DNA of 64,000 nucleotides, taken from Streptomyces sp. Ag109_O5-10. Lineage in GTDB: Bacteria > Actinomycetota > Actinomycetes > Streptomycetales > Streptomycetaceae. The position numbers were made by a program, and so were the translations under genes. Shown here in pieces: positions 8,515 to 15,641 of this stretch (positions are counted from its first letter, which is position 1; each line of letters starts with the position of its first letter). Location: positions 5,704,001-5,768,000 of the forward strand of contig NZ_FNTQ01000001.1 in NCBI RefSeq assembly GCF_900105755.1, written 5' to 3'. Under the pieces are notes generated by a model. The model saw only the letters and a program-made list of their open reading frames with translations. It ran no database searches and had not been told where the DNA came from.

Positions 8515-9621
8515 GTGGCAGTCGTCGATGTATCCGAAGAGCTCAAGTCCCTCTCCTCGACCATGGAGTCGATCGAGGCCGTTCTGGACCTCGACAAGCT
8601 GAGGGCAGACATCGCCGTGCTCGAGGAGCAGGCGGCCGCGCCGTCCCTGTGGGACAACCCGGACGAGGCGCAGAAGATCACCAGCAAGCTGAGCCACCTC
8701 CAGGCCGAGGTCAGGAAGGCGGAGGTGCTGCGCGGACGGATCGACGATCTCGCGGTGCTCTTCGAGATGGCCGACGAGGAGGACGACCCGGACACCCGCG
8801 CCGAGGCCGAGTCCGAGCTCGCCGCCGTCAAGAAGGCGCTGGACGAGATGGAGGTCCGCACCCTGCTCAGCGGGGAGTACGACTCCCGGGAAGCCCTGGT
8901 CAACATCCGTGCCGAGGCCGGTGGCGTCGACGCCGCCGACTTCGCCGAGAAGCTGCAGCGCATGTACCTGCGCTGGGCCGAGCAGAAGGGCTACAAGACC
9001 GAGCTCATCGAGACGTCGTACGCCGAAGAGGCCGGCATCAAGTCGACCACCTTCGCCGTGCAGGTGCCGTACGCCTACGGAACCCTCTCCGTGGAACAAG
9101 GCACGCACCGCCTCGTGCGCATCTCGCCGTACGACAACCAGGGCCGACGGCAGACCTCCTTCGCCGGTGTCGAGGTGCTCCCCGTCGTCGAGCAGTCCGA
9201 CCACGTCGAGATCGACGAGAGCGAGCTCAGGATCGACGTGTACCGGTCCTCCGGTCCCGGCGGCCAGGGCGTCAACACCACCGACTCCGCCGTGCGCATC
9301 ACGCACCTCCCGACCGGGATCGTGGTCTCCTGCCAGAACGAGCGGTCGCAGATCCAGAACAAGGCCACCGCGATGAACGTCCTCCAGGCCAAGCTCCTGG
9401 AGCGGCGCCGCCAGGAGGAGCAGGCCAAGATGGACGCCCTCAAGGGCGACGGCGGCAACTCCTGGGGCAACCAGATGCGGTCGTACGTGCTGCACCCGTA
9501 CCAGATGGTCAAGGACCTGCGCACCGAGTACGAAGTCGGCAACCCCGAGGCCGTGTTCAACGGCGAGATCGACGGCTTCCTGGAGGCCGGAATTCGCTGG
9601 CGCAAGCAGCAGGAGAAGTAG
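8515..9621 (+). CDS. prfB: peptide chain release factor 2
   Basis: Class I release factor for UGA and UAA stops, 368 aa, cytoplasmic. The helical N-terminal domain covers about 1-110. The peptidyl-tRNA hydrolysis motif GPGGQGVNTTDSAV lies near residues 246-259. The stop-codon recognition loop reads RISPYDNQGRR: the tripeptide that is Ser-Pro-Phe in E. coli RF2 is Ser-Pro-Tyr here. The reading frame is open from the GTG, without the internal UGA frameshift known in E. coli prfB. The GTG at 8515 matches the expected MAVVDVSEEL start. Confidence 0.95.
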   Translation: MAVVDVSEELKSLSSTMESIEAVLDLDKLRADIAVLEEQAAAPSLWDNPDEAQKITSKLSHLQAEVRKAEVLRGRIDDLAVLFEMADEEDDPDTRAEAESELAAVKKALDEMEVRTLLSGEYDSREALVNIRAEAGGVDAADFAEKLQRMYLRWAEQKGYKTELIETSYAEEAGIKSTTFAVQVPYAYGTLSVEQGTHRLVRISPYDNQGRRQTSFAGVEVLPVVEQSDHVEIDESELRIDVYRSSGPGGQGVNTTDSAVRITHLPTGIVVSCQNERSQIQNKATAMNVLQAKLLERRRQEEQAKMDALKGDGGNSWGNQMRSYVLHPYQMVKDLRTEYEVGNPEAVFNGEIDGFLEAGIRWRKQQEK

Positions 9622-9625
9622 CTTT

Positions 9626-9683
9626 GTCGACTCGCCCAGGGTGAGTCGACCGATCTGGAACTGCCGCCCACCGGGCGGCAGTT
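9626..9683 (+). terminator. two hairpins after prfB
   Basis: The first arm pair is GTCGACTC (9626-9633) and GAGTCGAC (9643-9650). The second, stronger hairpin pairs AACTGCCGCCC (9659-9669) with GGGCGGCAGTT (9673-9683) across a 3-base loop. No long T run follows, as is usual in Streptomyces. The rest of the gap to 9924 is the upstream region of the next gene. Confidence 0.7.
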
Positions 9684-9924
9684 CTCGTATGTCTGGGGTT
9701 TACGTCACACTCACACGCTTCAACTCCCGGCATTGGGTGCGCAACTGGACATCGCGCGCGCAACGGCCTTGACGTGCCCTTGGAAAATCGGAAGGGTGAA
9801 GTGTGGCATGCGTATCTCTGGGGCGCATGTGAACCGGGGGCCTTGAATATTCGTAGCTGTCTCCGTCGAGCACCGGCCCCGAGCGCCGCCGCACTGACGA
9901 TCAGCTACTGGGGGTAGCAACCAT

Positions 9925-10782
9925 ATGACGAAGAAGACGCGTCTCCGCGTCGCGCGGATAGCCGCCGGCGCAGTGATCGCAGCCGGCGCCTCTCTCACGG
10001 CCGCCGGCGCCGCTTCCGCCCTGGACATCGGCGTGAGCGTGACCGACAGCGGTGTCGGCGCGACCGTCGACACCGGCGACGACGACGGGGGCACGGGCGC
10101 ACCGTGCGACATCGTCGTGGACCCGACCTGTGACGACGGGGGTACCAGCGGCACCGGCGGCACGGACACCGGCGGCACGGACACGGGTGGTACGGACACC
10201 GGTGGTACCGACACGGGTGGCACGGACACCGGTGGTACCGACACGGGCGGTACGGACACCGGTGGCACGGACACCGGCGGTACGGACACCGGCGGTACGG
10301 ACACGGGTGGCACCGACACCGGCGGTACGGACACCGGTGGCGGCGACACCGGCGGTTCGACCACCGGCGGTGGTGACACCGGCGGCTCGACCACCGGCGG
10401 TTCGACGACCGGTGGTTCGACCACGGGCGGCGGCGGCACCGGCGGCTCGACCTCGGGTGGCTCGTCCACCGGCGGCTCGACCTCCGGCGGCTCGACCTCG
10501 GGTGGTTCGACCTCGGGTGGTTCGTCCACCGGTGGTTCGACCTCCGGCGGTACCGGCACCGACGGCCACTCCGGCACCTCCGCGCAGGAGGCCGGCACCT
10601 CGGCGCTCACCGACACCGGGTCCTCGAACACCGAGGCCCAGGGTGGCGGCAAGCAGCTCGCCGAGACCGGTGCCGGGCAGACGGCCTTCCTCCTGGTCGG
10701 CGCCGCCACGATGATCGCCGGCGGTATCGGCTTCCGCGTCCTGCCGCGTCTCGTGGGCGGACGCGGCGGCGCTGCCGCCTGA
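9925..10782 (+). CDS. LAETG cell-wall-anchored low-complexity repeat protein
   Basis: Exported surface protein, 285 aa. The signal peptide covers about residues 1-33 and ends ...GAASA. A short acidic segment with two Cys follows. Then come about a dozen GGTDT pentapeptides, grading into GGSTT and GGSTS units (about 75-215). The C terminus has a sortase signal LAETG, a hydrophobic helix and a tail rich in Arg. LAxTG is the motif used by class E sortases of actinobacteria. The repeat is probably an extended stalk through the wall (inference). A good ribosome site, GGGGG, precedes the ATG. Function unknown. Confidence 0.8.
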   Translation: MTKKTRLRVARIAAGAVIAAGASLTAAGAASALDIGVSVTDSGVGATVDTGDDDGGTGAPCDIVVDPTCDDGGTSGTGGTDTGGTDTGGTDTGGTDTGGTDTGGTDTGGTDTGGTDTGGTDTGGTDTGGTDTGGTDTGGGDTGGSTTGGGDTGGSTTGGSTTGGSTTGGGGTGGSTSGGSSTGGSTSGGSTSGGSTSGGSSTGGSTSGGTGTDGHSGTSAQEAGTSALTDTGSSNTEAQGGGKQLAETGAGQTAFLLVGAATMIAGGIGFRVLPRLVGGRGGAAA

Positions 10783-10825
10783 CGGTAGTCGTCCGCTCAC
10801 GGAGCGTATGCGCACCGCAACGGAC

Positions 10826-10857
10826 GAGGGGCCCTGAGCAGCGGCTCAGGGCCCCTC
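10826..10857. terminator. bidirectional terminator
   Basis: Perfect 14-bp inverted repeat GAGGGGCCCTGAGC / GCTCAGGGCCCCTC with a 4-base loop. It lies between the 3' ends of the converging LAETG gene and the zinc-ribbon gene, and can serve both. Confidence 0.85.
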
Positions 10858-10892
10858 GGTCGCTCTTGGGTGAGCTTCGCGTGTGAGCTTCG

Positions 10893-11087
10893 TTACGCGG
10901 TCTGGTGCGCCGCCAGCAGCGCCACCGCGGCGATCAGTACCGCCAGCAGCCCGATGAGTGCCATCGGGTTCAGACCGCCGAGGAAACTCTCCTGCTGAAG
11001 ACGCTCGCGATTGGCACGGCACACGGGGCACCGGCCCTCGCTCACGGGCGCCGCGCAGTTCGCGCACACCAACCGGTCGTACGTCAT
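10893..11087 (-). CDS. small zinc-ribbon membrane protein
   Basis: Protein of 64 aa. The N terminus has two CxxC knuckles, CANC at about residues 8-11 and CPVC at about 20-23, that should bind one zinc ion. A short basic linker and one transmembrane helix at the C terminus follow (PMALIGLLAVLIAAVALLAA). The ATG at 11087 has GGAGGG about 7 bases upstream. It is divergent from ftsE and convergent with the LAETG gene. No function is known to me. Confidence 0.75.
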   Translation of the reverse strand: MTYDRLVCANCAAPVSEGRCPVCRANRERLQQESFLGGLNPMALIGLLAVLIAAVALLAAHQTA

Positions 11088-11124
11088 GCGCTCGCCCTCC
11101 TAGCACCGGCCATTACCCACACAA

Positions 11125-11138
11125 CGTTCCGCGGAACG
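11125..11138. promoter_or_regulatory. palindrome CGTTCCGCGGAACG in the divergent control region
   Basis: Perfect 14-bp palindrome just upstream of the zinc-ribbon gene and about 200 bp before ftsE. AACGTTCC occurs at 11123-11130 and again at 11141-11148, 18 bp apart, so two protein-binding half-turns may exist. The binding protein is unknown. Confidence 0.35.
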
Positions 11139-11344
11139 AGAACGTTCCCCTCCCACTGTGCCAGGTTCCCCCGGAAAGGGCGCGGCCGTCCGCGGACCTC
11201 ACACCGGCCCTCCTGGGTGCTCCGGAAAGACTGCCCCGGAACAAAACCGCACAAGCCTCACCCAACTGTGACCGGCGCCTGCGCTTCCTCACCCGACTCG
11301 CGTATGGTCACGCTCATCTACCCCCGGCGACCCGTGGTGCATCC

Positions 11345-12034
11345 GTGATCCGATTCGACAATGTCTCCAAGGTCTACCCCAAGCAGACCCACCCCGCACT
11401 CAGGGACGTCTCCCTGGAAGTGGAGAAGGGCGAGTTCGTCTTCCTCGTGGGATCCTCCGGCTCCGGAAAGTCCACCTTCCTGCGGCTGATCCTCCGCGAG
11501 GAGCGGTGCAGCCACGGCCAGGTGCACGTCCTCGGCAAGGACCTCGCCCGGCTGTCCAACTGGAAGGTGCCGCAGATGCGCCGCCAGCTCGGGACGGTCT
11601 TCCAGGACTTCCGCCTGCTGCCCAACAAGACGGTCGCCGAGAACGTGGCCTTCGCCCAGGAGGTCATCGGCAAGTCGAAGGGCGAGATCCGCAAGTCCGT
11701 GCCCCAGGTGCTCGACCTCGTCGGGCTCGGCGGCAAGGAGGACCGCAGGCCCGGCGAGCTGTCCGGCGGTGAGCAGCAGCGCGTGGCCATCGCGCGCGCC
11801 TTCGTGAACCGGCCCAAGCTGCTGATCGCGGACGAGCCCACGGGCAACCTCGACCCGCAGACCTCGGTCGGCATCATGAAGCTGCTGGACCGCATCAACC
11901 GGACCGGCACCACCGTGATCATGGCCACCCACGACCAGAACATCGTGGACCAGATGCGCAAGCGCGTCATCGAGCTGGAGAAGGGCCGCCTCGTCCGGGA
12001 CCAGACCCGAGGCGTCTACGGCTACCAGCACTGA
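11345..12034 (+). CDS. ftsE: cell division ATP-binding protein FtsE
   Basis: ATPase of the FtsEX complex, 229 aa, on the inner face of the membrane. It drives FtsX and so controls cell-wall hydrolases at sites of growth or division. Visible motifs are Walker A GSSGSGKST (Lys42), signature LSGGEQQR, Walker B LLIADEP (Asp163) and the H-loop ATHD. The GTG at 11345 is chosen because MIRFDNVSKVYP is the family start; no strong ribosome site is visible. ftsX follows after 35 bp. Confidence 0.96.
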   Translation: MIRFDNVSKVYPKQTHPALRDVSLEVEKGEFVFLVGSSGSGKSTFLRLILREERCSHGQVHVLGKDLARLSNWKVPQMRRQLGTVFQDFRLLPNKTVAENVAFAQEVIGKSKGEIRKSVPQVLDLVGLGGKEDRRPGELSGGEQQRVAIARAFVNRPKLLIADEPTGNLDPQTSVGIMKLLDRINRTGTTVIMATHDQNIVDQMRKRVIELEKGRLVRDQTRGVYGYQH

Positions 12035-12069
12035 CCGCGACCGTCCACGGAAAGGCATAACCCGACGCC

Positions 12070-12987
12070 ATGCGCGCCTCGTTCGTACTGTCGGAGATCG
12101 GAGTCGGTCTCCGCCGCAATCTGACGATGACCTTCGCGGTCGTCGTCTCGGTCGCCCTGTCCCTGGCGCTCTTCGGTGGCTCGCTCCTGATGAGCGACCA
12201 GGTCAACACCATGAAGGGCTACTGGTACGACAAGGTCAACGTCTCGATCTTCCTCTGCAACAAGAGCGACGCCGAGTCCGACCCCAACTGTGCCAAGGGC
12301 GCCGTCACCGAGGACCAGAAGAAGCAGATCCAGGCCGACCTCGGCAAGATGTCGGTGGTCGAGAAGGTCACCTACGAGTCCCAGGACGAGGCGTACAAGC
12401 ACTACAAGGAGCAGTTCGGCGACTCGCCGCTCGCCGACTCGCTCACGCCGGACCAGATGCAGGAGTCGTACCGGATCAAGCTCAAGGACCCGGAGAAGTA
12501 CCAGGTCGTCGCGACCGCCTTCGACGGCCGTGACGGGGTCCAGTCGGTCCAGGACCAGAAGGGCATCCTCGACAACCTCTTCGGCCTGCTCAACGGCATG
12601 AACTGGGCGGCCCGCATGGTCATGGCCCTGATGCTGGTGGTCGCCCTGATGCTGATCGTCAACACGGTGCGCGTCTCCGCGTTCAGCCGTCGGCGCGAGA
12701 CCGGCATCATGCGCCTGGTCGGCGCCTCCGGCTTCTACATCCAGGCCCCGTTCATCGCGGAGGCCGCCGTCGCCGGCCTGATCGGCGGCACGGTCGCCTG
12801 CGGATTCCTCGTGATCGCCCGGTACTTCATCATCGATCACGGCCTGGACCTGTCCCACAAGCTGAACTTGATCAACTTCATCGGCTGGGACGCGGTGTTG
12901 ACCAAGCTCCCGCTGATCCTCGCAACGAGCCTTCTGATGCCCGCGCTTGCCGCGTTCTTCGCGCTGCGCAAGTACCTGAAGGTGTGA
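12070..12987 (+). CDS. ftsX: cell division membrane protein FtsX
   Basis: Membrane partner of FtsE, 305 aa. A first helix at about residues 20-42 is followed by an outside loop (about 45-170) that in this family contacts peptidoglycan hydrolases. Three helices follow, at about 182-205, 232-255 and 278-300. The loop has a close Cys pair in FLCNKSDAESDPNCAKG, likely a disulfide. It is co-transcribed with ftsE. Confidence 0.95.
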   Translation: MRASFVLSEIGVGLRRNLTMTFAVVVSVALSLALFGGSLLMSDQVNTMKGYWYDKVNVSIFLCNKSDAESDPNCAKGAVTEDQKKQIQADLGKMSVVEKVTYESQDEAYKHYKEQFGDSPLADSLTPDQMQESYRIKLKDPEKYQVVATAFDGRDGVQSVQDQKGILDNLFGLLNGMNWAARMVMALMLVVALMLIVNTVRVSAFSRRRETGIMRLVGASGFYIQAPFIAEAAVAGLIGGTVACGFLVIARYFIIDHGLDLSHKLNLINFIGWDAVLTKLPLILATSLLMPALAAFFALRKYLKV

Positions 12988-12995
12988 CGCATGCC

Positions 12996-13033
12996 AAGAG
13001 GGCCGTACGGGCAACAGCCCGTGCGGCCCTCTT
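12996..13033 (+). terminator. terminator after ftsX
   Basis: Stem AAGAGGGCCGTACGGGC / GCCCGTGCGGCCCTCTT with an AACA loop and a single G-T pair, ending ftsEX transcription just before the protease gene. Confidence 0.85.
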
Positions 13034-13042
13034 GCGTTGTCC

Positions 13043-13048
13043 TAGACT
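13043..13048 (+). promoter_or_regulatory. -10 of the S41 protease gene, leaderless start
   Basis: TAGACT lies 7 bases before the ATG at 13056 and there is no ribosome site between them, so the message is probably leaderless. It sits directly after the ftsX terminator, giving the protease its own promoter. Confidence 0.5.
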
Positions 13049-13055
13049 CACCCGC

Positions 13056-14225
13056 ATGTCAGGCCGAGAGCTGTTCTGTCAGCCCCGCCGGGTTCGCCGG
13101 GGGGCGGCTCTGACGTTGGTGTTCGCAGGGCTCTTGGTGACCGGGGCGGCCACCGGGGCGTTCCCGGACCCCGGGCAGTCCGACCGCAAGACGCCCACCG
13201 GGGCCGCACGTCCGGCCGCCGGGCACGAGGACGTCGCGAAGGCAGCCGCCGAGGCGATGGCCGACGGCAAGTCCCCCATGGAGGCGGCGGAACGGGCCGT
13301 GAGCCGCAGCGGGGACCGGTGGGCCGCGGTCTACTCCGAGGGCGAGTACCGGGAGTTCGAGGACGCACTCGACGGCCAGTACACGGGCGTGGGGCTGTGG
13401 ACCCGGCGGACGGCGGACGGGCGGATCGACGTGGCCAAGGTGCAGGCCGGGTCGCCCGCGGCCGCCGCGGGGATCAGGAAGGGCGACCGGCTGCGCAGCA
13501 TCGACGGCGAGGACGTCGACGGGCGGCCCGTCACCGACGTCGTCTCGTTACTGCGCGGCGACGCCACCGATGCCCGCGCCGGTACGACCGTCACCCTCGC
13601 TCTCGAACGCGGCACGCGCGCGTGGAGCGAGACCCTGCGCAGGGCGCTGCTCTCGACGGACTCGGTGACCGTGCGCAAGCCGGCCCCCGGCATCACCGTC
13701 ATCAAGGTCTCCGCCTTCACCAGGGGCTCCGGGGAGCTGGTGCGCACCGCCGTCCGGGAGGCCCCGGCCAACGGCGGGATCGTCCTCGACCTGCGCGGCA
13801 ACTCCGGCGGCCTGGTCAGCGAGGCCGTCACCGCCGCCTCCGCCTTCCTCGACGGCGGCCTGGTCGCCACCTACGACGTGAACGGCGCCCAGCGCTCCCT
13901 GCACGCCGAACCCGGCGGCGACACCGTGCGACCCCTGGTCGCGCTCGTCGACGGCGGCACCATGAGCGCCGCCGAGATGCTCACCGGCGCCCTCCAGGAC
14001 CGCGGCCGCGCGGTCGTCCTCGGCTCCCGCACCTTCGGCAAGGGCTCCATCCAGATGCCCACCCGCCTTCCCGACGGCTCGGTCGCCGAGCTCACCGTCG
14101 GTCACTACCGCACCCCCTCGGATCACGCCGTGGACGGCCGGGGGATCACCCCCGACCTGGAGGTGTCCTCCGGGGCGCTGGAGCGGGCGGAGACCGTGCT
14201 GAGCGGACTGGGCGACCCCTCGTAG
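13056..14225 (+). CDS. S41 family C-terminal processing protease
   Basis: Exported or membrane-tethered serine protease with a Ser/Lys dyad, 389 aa. The N terminus has a hydrophobic signal segment (about residues 18-38). The PDZ domain covers about 105-190 (GVGLWTRR, AAAGIRKGDRL). The protease core covers about 200-370, with nucleophile Ser304 in GGTMSAAE and general base Lys329 in FGKGS, 25 residues apart as in the Prc/CtpA family. Targets in Streptomyces are not clear. A role in trimming envelope proteins fits its place next to ftsEX (inference). Confidence 0.9.
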   Translation: MSGRELFCQPRRVRRGAALTLVFAGLLVTGAATGAFPDPGQSDRKTPTGAARPAAGHEDVAKAAAEAMADGKSPMEAAERAVSRSGDRWAAVYSEGEYREFEDALDGQYTGVGLWTRRTADGRIDVAKVQAGSPAAAAGIRKGDRLRSIDGEDVDGRPVTDVVSLLRGDATDARAGTTVTLALERGTRAWSETLRRALLSTDSVTVRKPAPGITVIKVSAFTRGSGELVRTAVREAPANGGIVLDLRGNSGGLVSEAVTAASAFLDGGLVATYDVNGAQRSLHAEPGGDTVRPLVALVDGGTMSAAEMLTGALQDRGRAVVLGSRTFGKGSIQMPTRLPDGSVAELTVGHYRTPSDHAVDGRGITPDLEVSSGALERAETVLSGLGDPS

Positions 14226-14289
14226 CACCTAGTAGCCCGCTTAACCGCTTCCCTCGCACCCCCTCCGTAGTGCGAAAATGGAGGGCACT

Positions 14290-14844
14290 ATGGCCAAGGG
14301 AATGTACGTACCGAAAGAGTCCCAGCAGAAGCAGCAGGGGACGGCCGCCAAAGCCAGGGACGGCGAGAAGGGCGGCAAGCGCAAGATCGTCGCGCAGAAC
14401 AAGAAGGCGCGGCACGACTACGCGATCATCGACACCTACGAGGCCGGCCTCGTCCTGTCCGGCACCGAGGTGAAGTCGCTGCGGCAGGGCCGGGCCTCGC
14501 TGGTCGACGGCTTCGTGCAGATCGACGGGAACGAGGCGTGGCTGCACAACGCCCACATCCCGGAGTACAGCCAGGGCACCTGGACCAACCACTCGGTGCG
14601 CCGCAAGCGCAAGCTGCTGCTGCACCGGGAGGAGATCGACAAGCTGGAGGCCAAGGCCCAGGAGACCGGTCACACGATCGTGCCCCTCGCCCTGTACTTC
14701 AGGGACGGCCGGGCCAAGGCGGAGATCGCCCTCGCGCGAGGCAAGAAGGAGTACGACAAGCGGCAGACCCTGCGCGAGCAGCAGGACCGCCGGGAGGCGG
14801 GGCGCGCCATCGCGGCGGCGAAGCGGCGCCAGCGGGAGGCCTAG
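14290..14844 (+). CDS. smpB: SsrA-binding protein SmpB
   Basis: Small RNA-binding protein, 184 aa, that brings tmRNA to stalled ribosomes for trans-translation. The core has IVAQNKKARHDY, GTEVKSLRQGRASL, NAHIPEYSQGTW and KRKLLLHR, and a basic tail (KKEYDKRQTLREQQDRREA) that enters the mRNA channel. The N terminus carries about 35 extra Lys/Gln-rich residues before the core. The ATG at 14290 has GGAGGG upstream; an ATG at 14278 in the same frame is less likely because it contains that site. The ssrA gene follows directly. Confidence 0.95.
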   Translation: MAKGMYVPKESQQKQQGTAAKARDGEKGGKRKIVAQNKKARHDYAIIDTYEAGLVLSGTEVKSLRQGRASLVDGFVQIDGNEAWLHNAHIPEYSQGTWTNHSVRRKRKLLLHREEIDKLEAKAQETGHTIVPLALYFRDGRAKAEIALARGKKEYDKRQTLREQQDRREAGRAIAAAKRRQREA

Positions 14845-14937
14845 GCCCGCGGGAATGTAGTGGCATCGGCGTGCGTTGTTCACGTACGATGGCACCAACA
14901 CCGGGGGAAGCCGGTGTGAAGATTGAAAAATCAACAT

Positions 14938-15335
14938 GGGGATGATCGGTTTCGACAGCGGATGTCGAGGCAGGGGAAGCGTGTCGAGAAAGCGGCCATG
15001 ATCTCGTAAACCACAGGCCGAAAAAAATAATCGCCACTTCCAAGCGCGATTCCTCCCAGCAGGCCTTCGCCCTCGCTGCCTGATCTCAGGTAGCGACAGC
15101 GAGCCTCCTATACAGGGAGTGTCAGCCCGGGGCTGTTCCCGACCCGGATCCTGGCATCAGCTAGGGGACTAAACCTTGATCCCGGTCACGGGGTGAAGAG
15201 GGAAATCTAACAGTGACTGAGCCCGTCGGCGACTTGTTCGCGTGATCGCCGGGGCTGAGAAAATCACAGCGAACTGCACACGGAGAAGCCCTGGTTCCGC
15301 ACCGTTGGACGCGGGTTCGATTCCCGCCATCTCCA
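14938..15335 (+). ncRNA. ssrA: transfer-messenger RNA
   Basis: tmRNA of about 398 nt. The 5' end GGGGATG pairs with 3' CATCTCC to form the tRNA-like acceptor stem, and the T arm GCGGGTTCGATTCCCGC lies just before it. The CCA end is not encoded (ACA follows the discriminator). The tag frame runs from 15033 to the TGA at 15081-15083 and encodes ATSKRDSSQQAFALAA, ending in the ALAA protease signal. It adds a degradation tag to stalled proteins together with SmpB. Confidence 0.95.
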
Positions 15336-15350
15336 CAATCTCCATGTTGC

Positions 15351-15383
15351 GAGGGCCCGGTGGTCACAGACCACCGGGCCCTC
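15351..15383 (+). terminator. ssrA terminator
   Basis: Perfect 14-bp stem GAGGGCCCGGTGGT / ACCACCGGGCCCTC with a 5-base loop, 16 bp after the tmRNA. The rest of the gap to 15641 holds no gene. It includes an AT-richer stretch around 15445-15485 that probably carries the promoter of the toxin gene. Confidence 0.9.
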
Positions 15384-15641
15384 GTCGTGTTCGCGGGGCC
15401 ACAGGGGGACGCAGCGCGGTCGTGTGAAGATGATTGATCCGGCTGGTCAAAAACCATTCACAAATATCGCACAGACTTACTAAGGTCTGATGCGTGTGCT
15501 GAGCCGAGCTGACCACTCCGCTTCCGCGCGCGTCCATCAGCGACCGGGGGAACATCGTCGCCATGGGGAGGGGCCGGCGGCTCTGACCGTCGCCACGGGC
15601 ACACGTCACCTCTTCCAGCGGGGCCCCCGCCTGCCCTCTTC

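Noticed and set aside
8515..8700. Programmed frameshift in prfB as in E. coli
   Set aside because: The frame is continuous from the GTG and has no in-frame UGA in the first 60 codons.
10140..10560. CRISPR array
   Set aside because: The 15-base units are back to back without spacers and code for protein.
9720..10709. Long antisense open frame of PPVSV repeats opposite the LAETG gene
   Set aside because: It is the mirror of the GGTDT repeat in a frame without stops; the sense gene has signal peptide, sorting signal and ribosome site.
14938..15400. Possible integration site at the ssrA 3' end
   Set aside because: tmRNA ends are common integrase targets and accessory genes follow, but I found no integrase, excisionase or second copy of the 3' end in the window.
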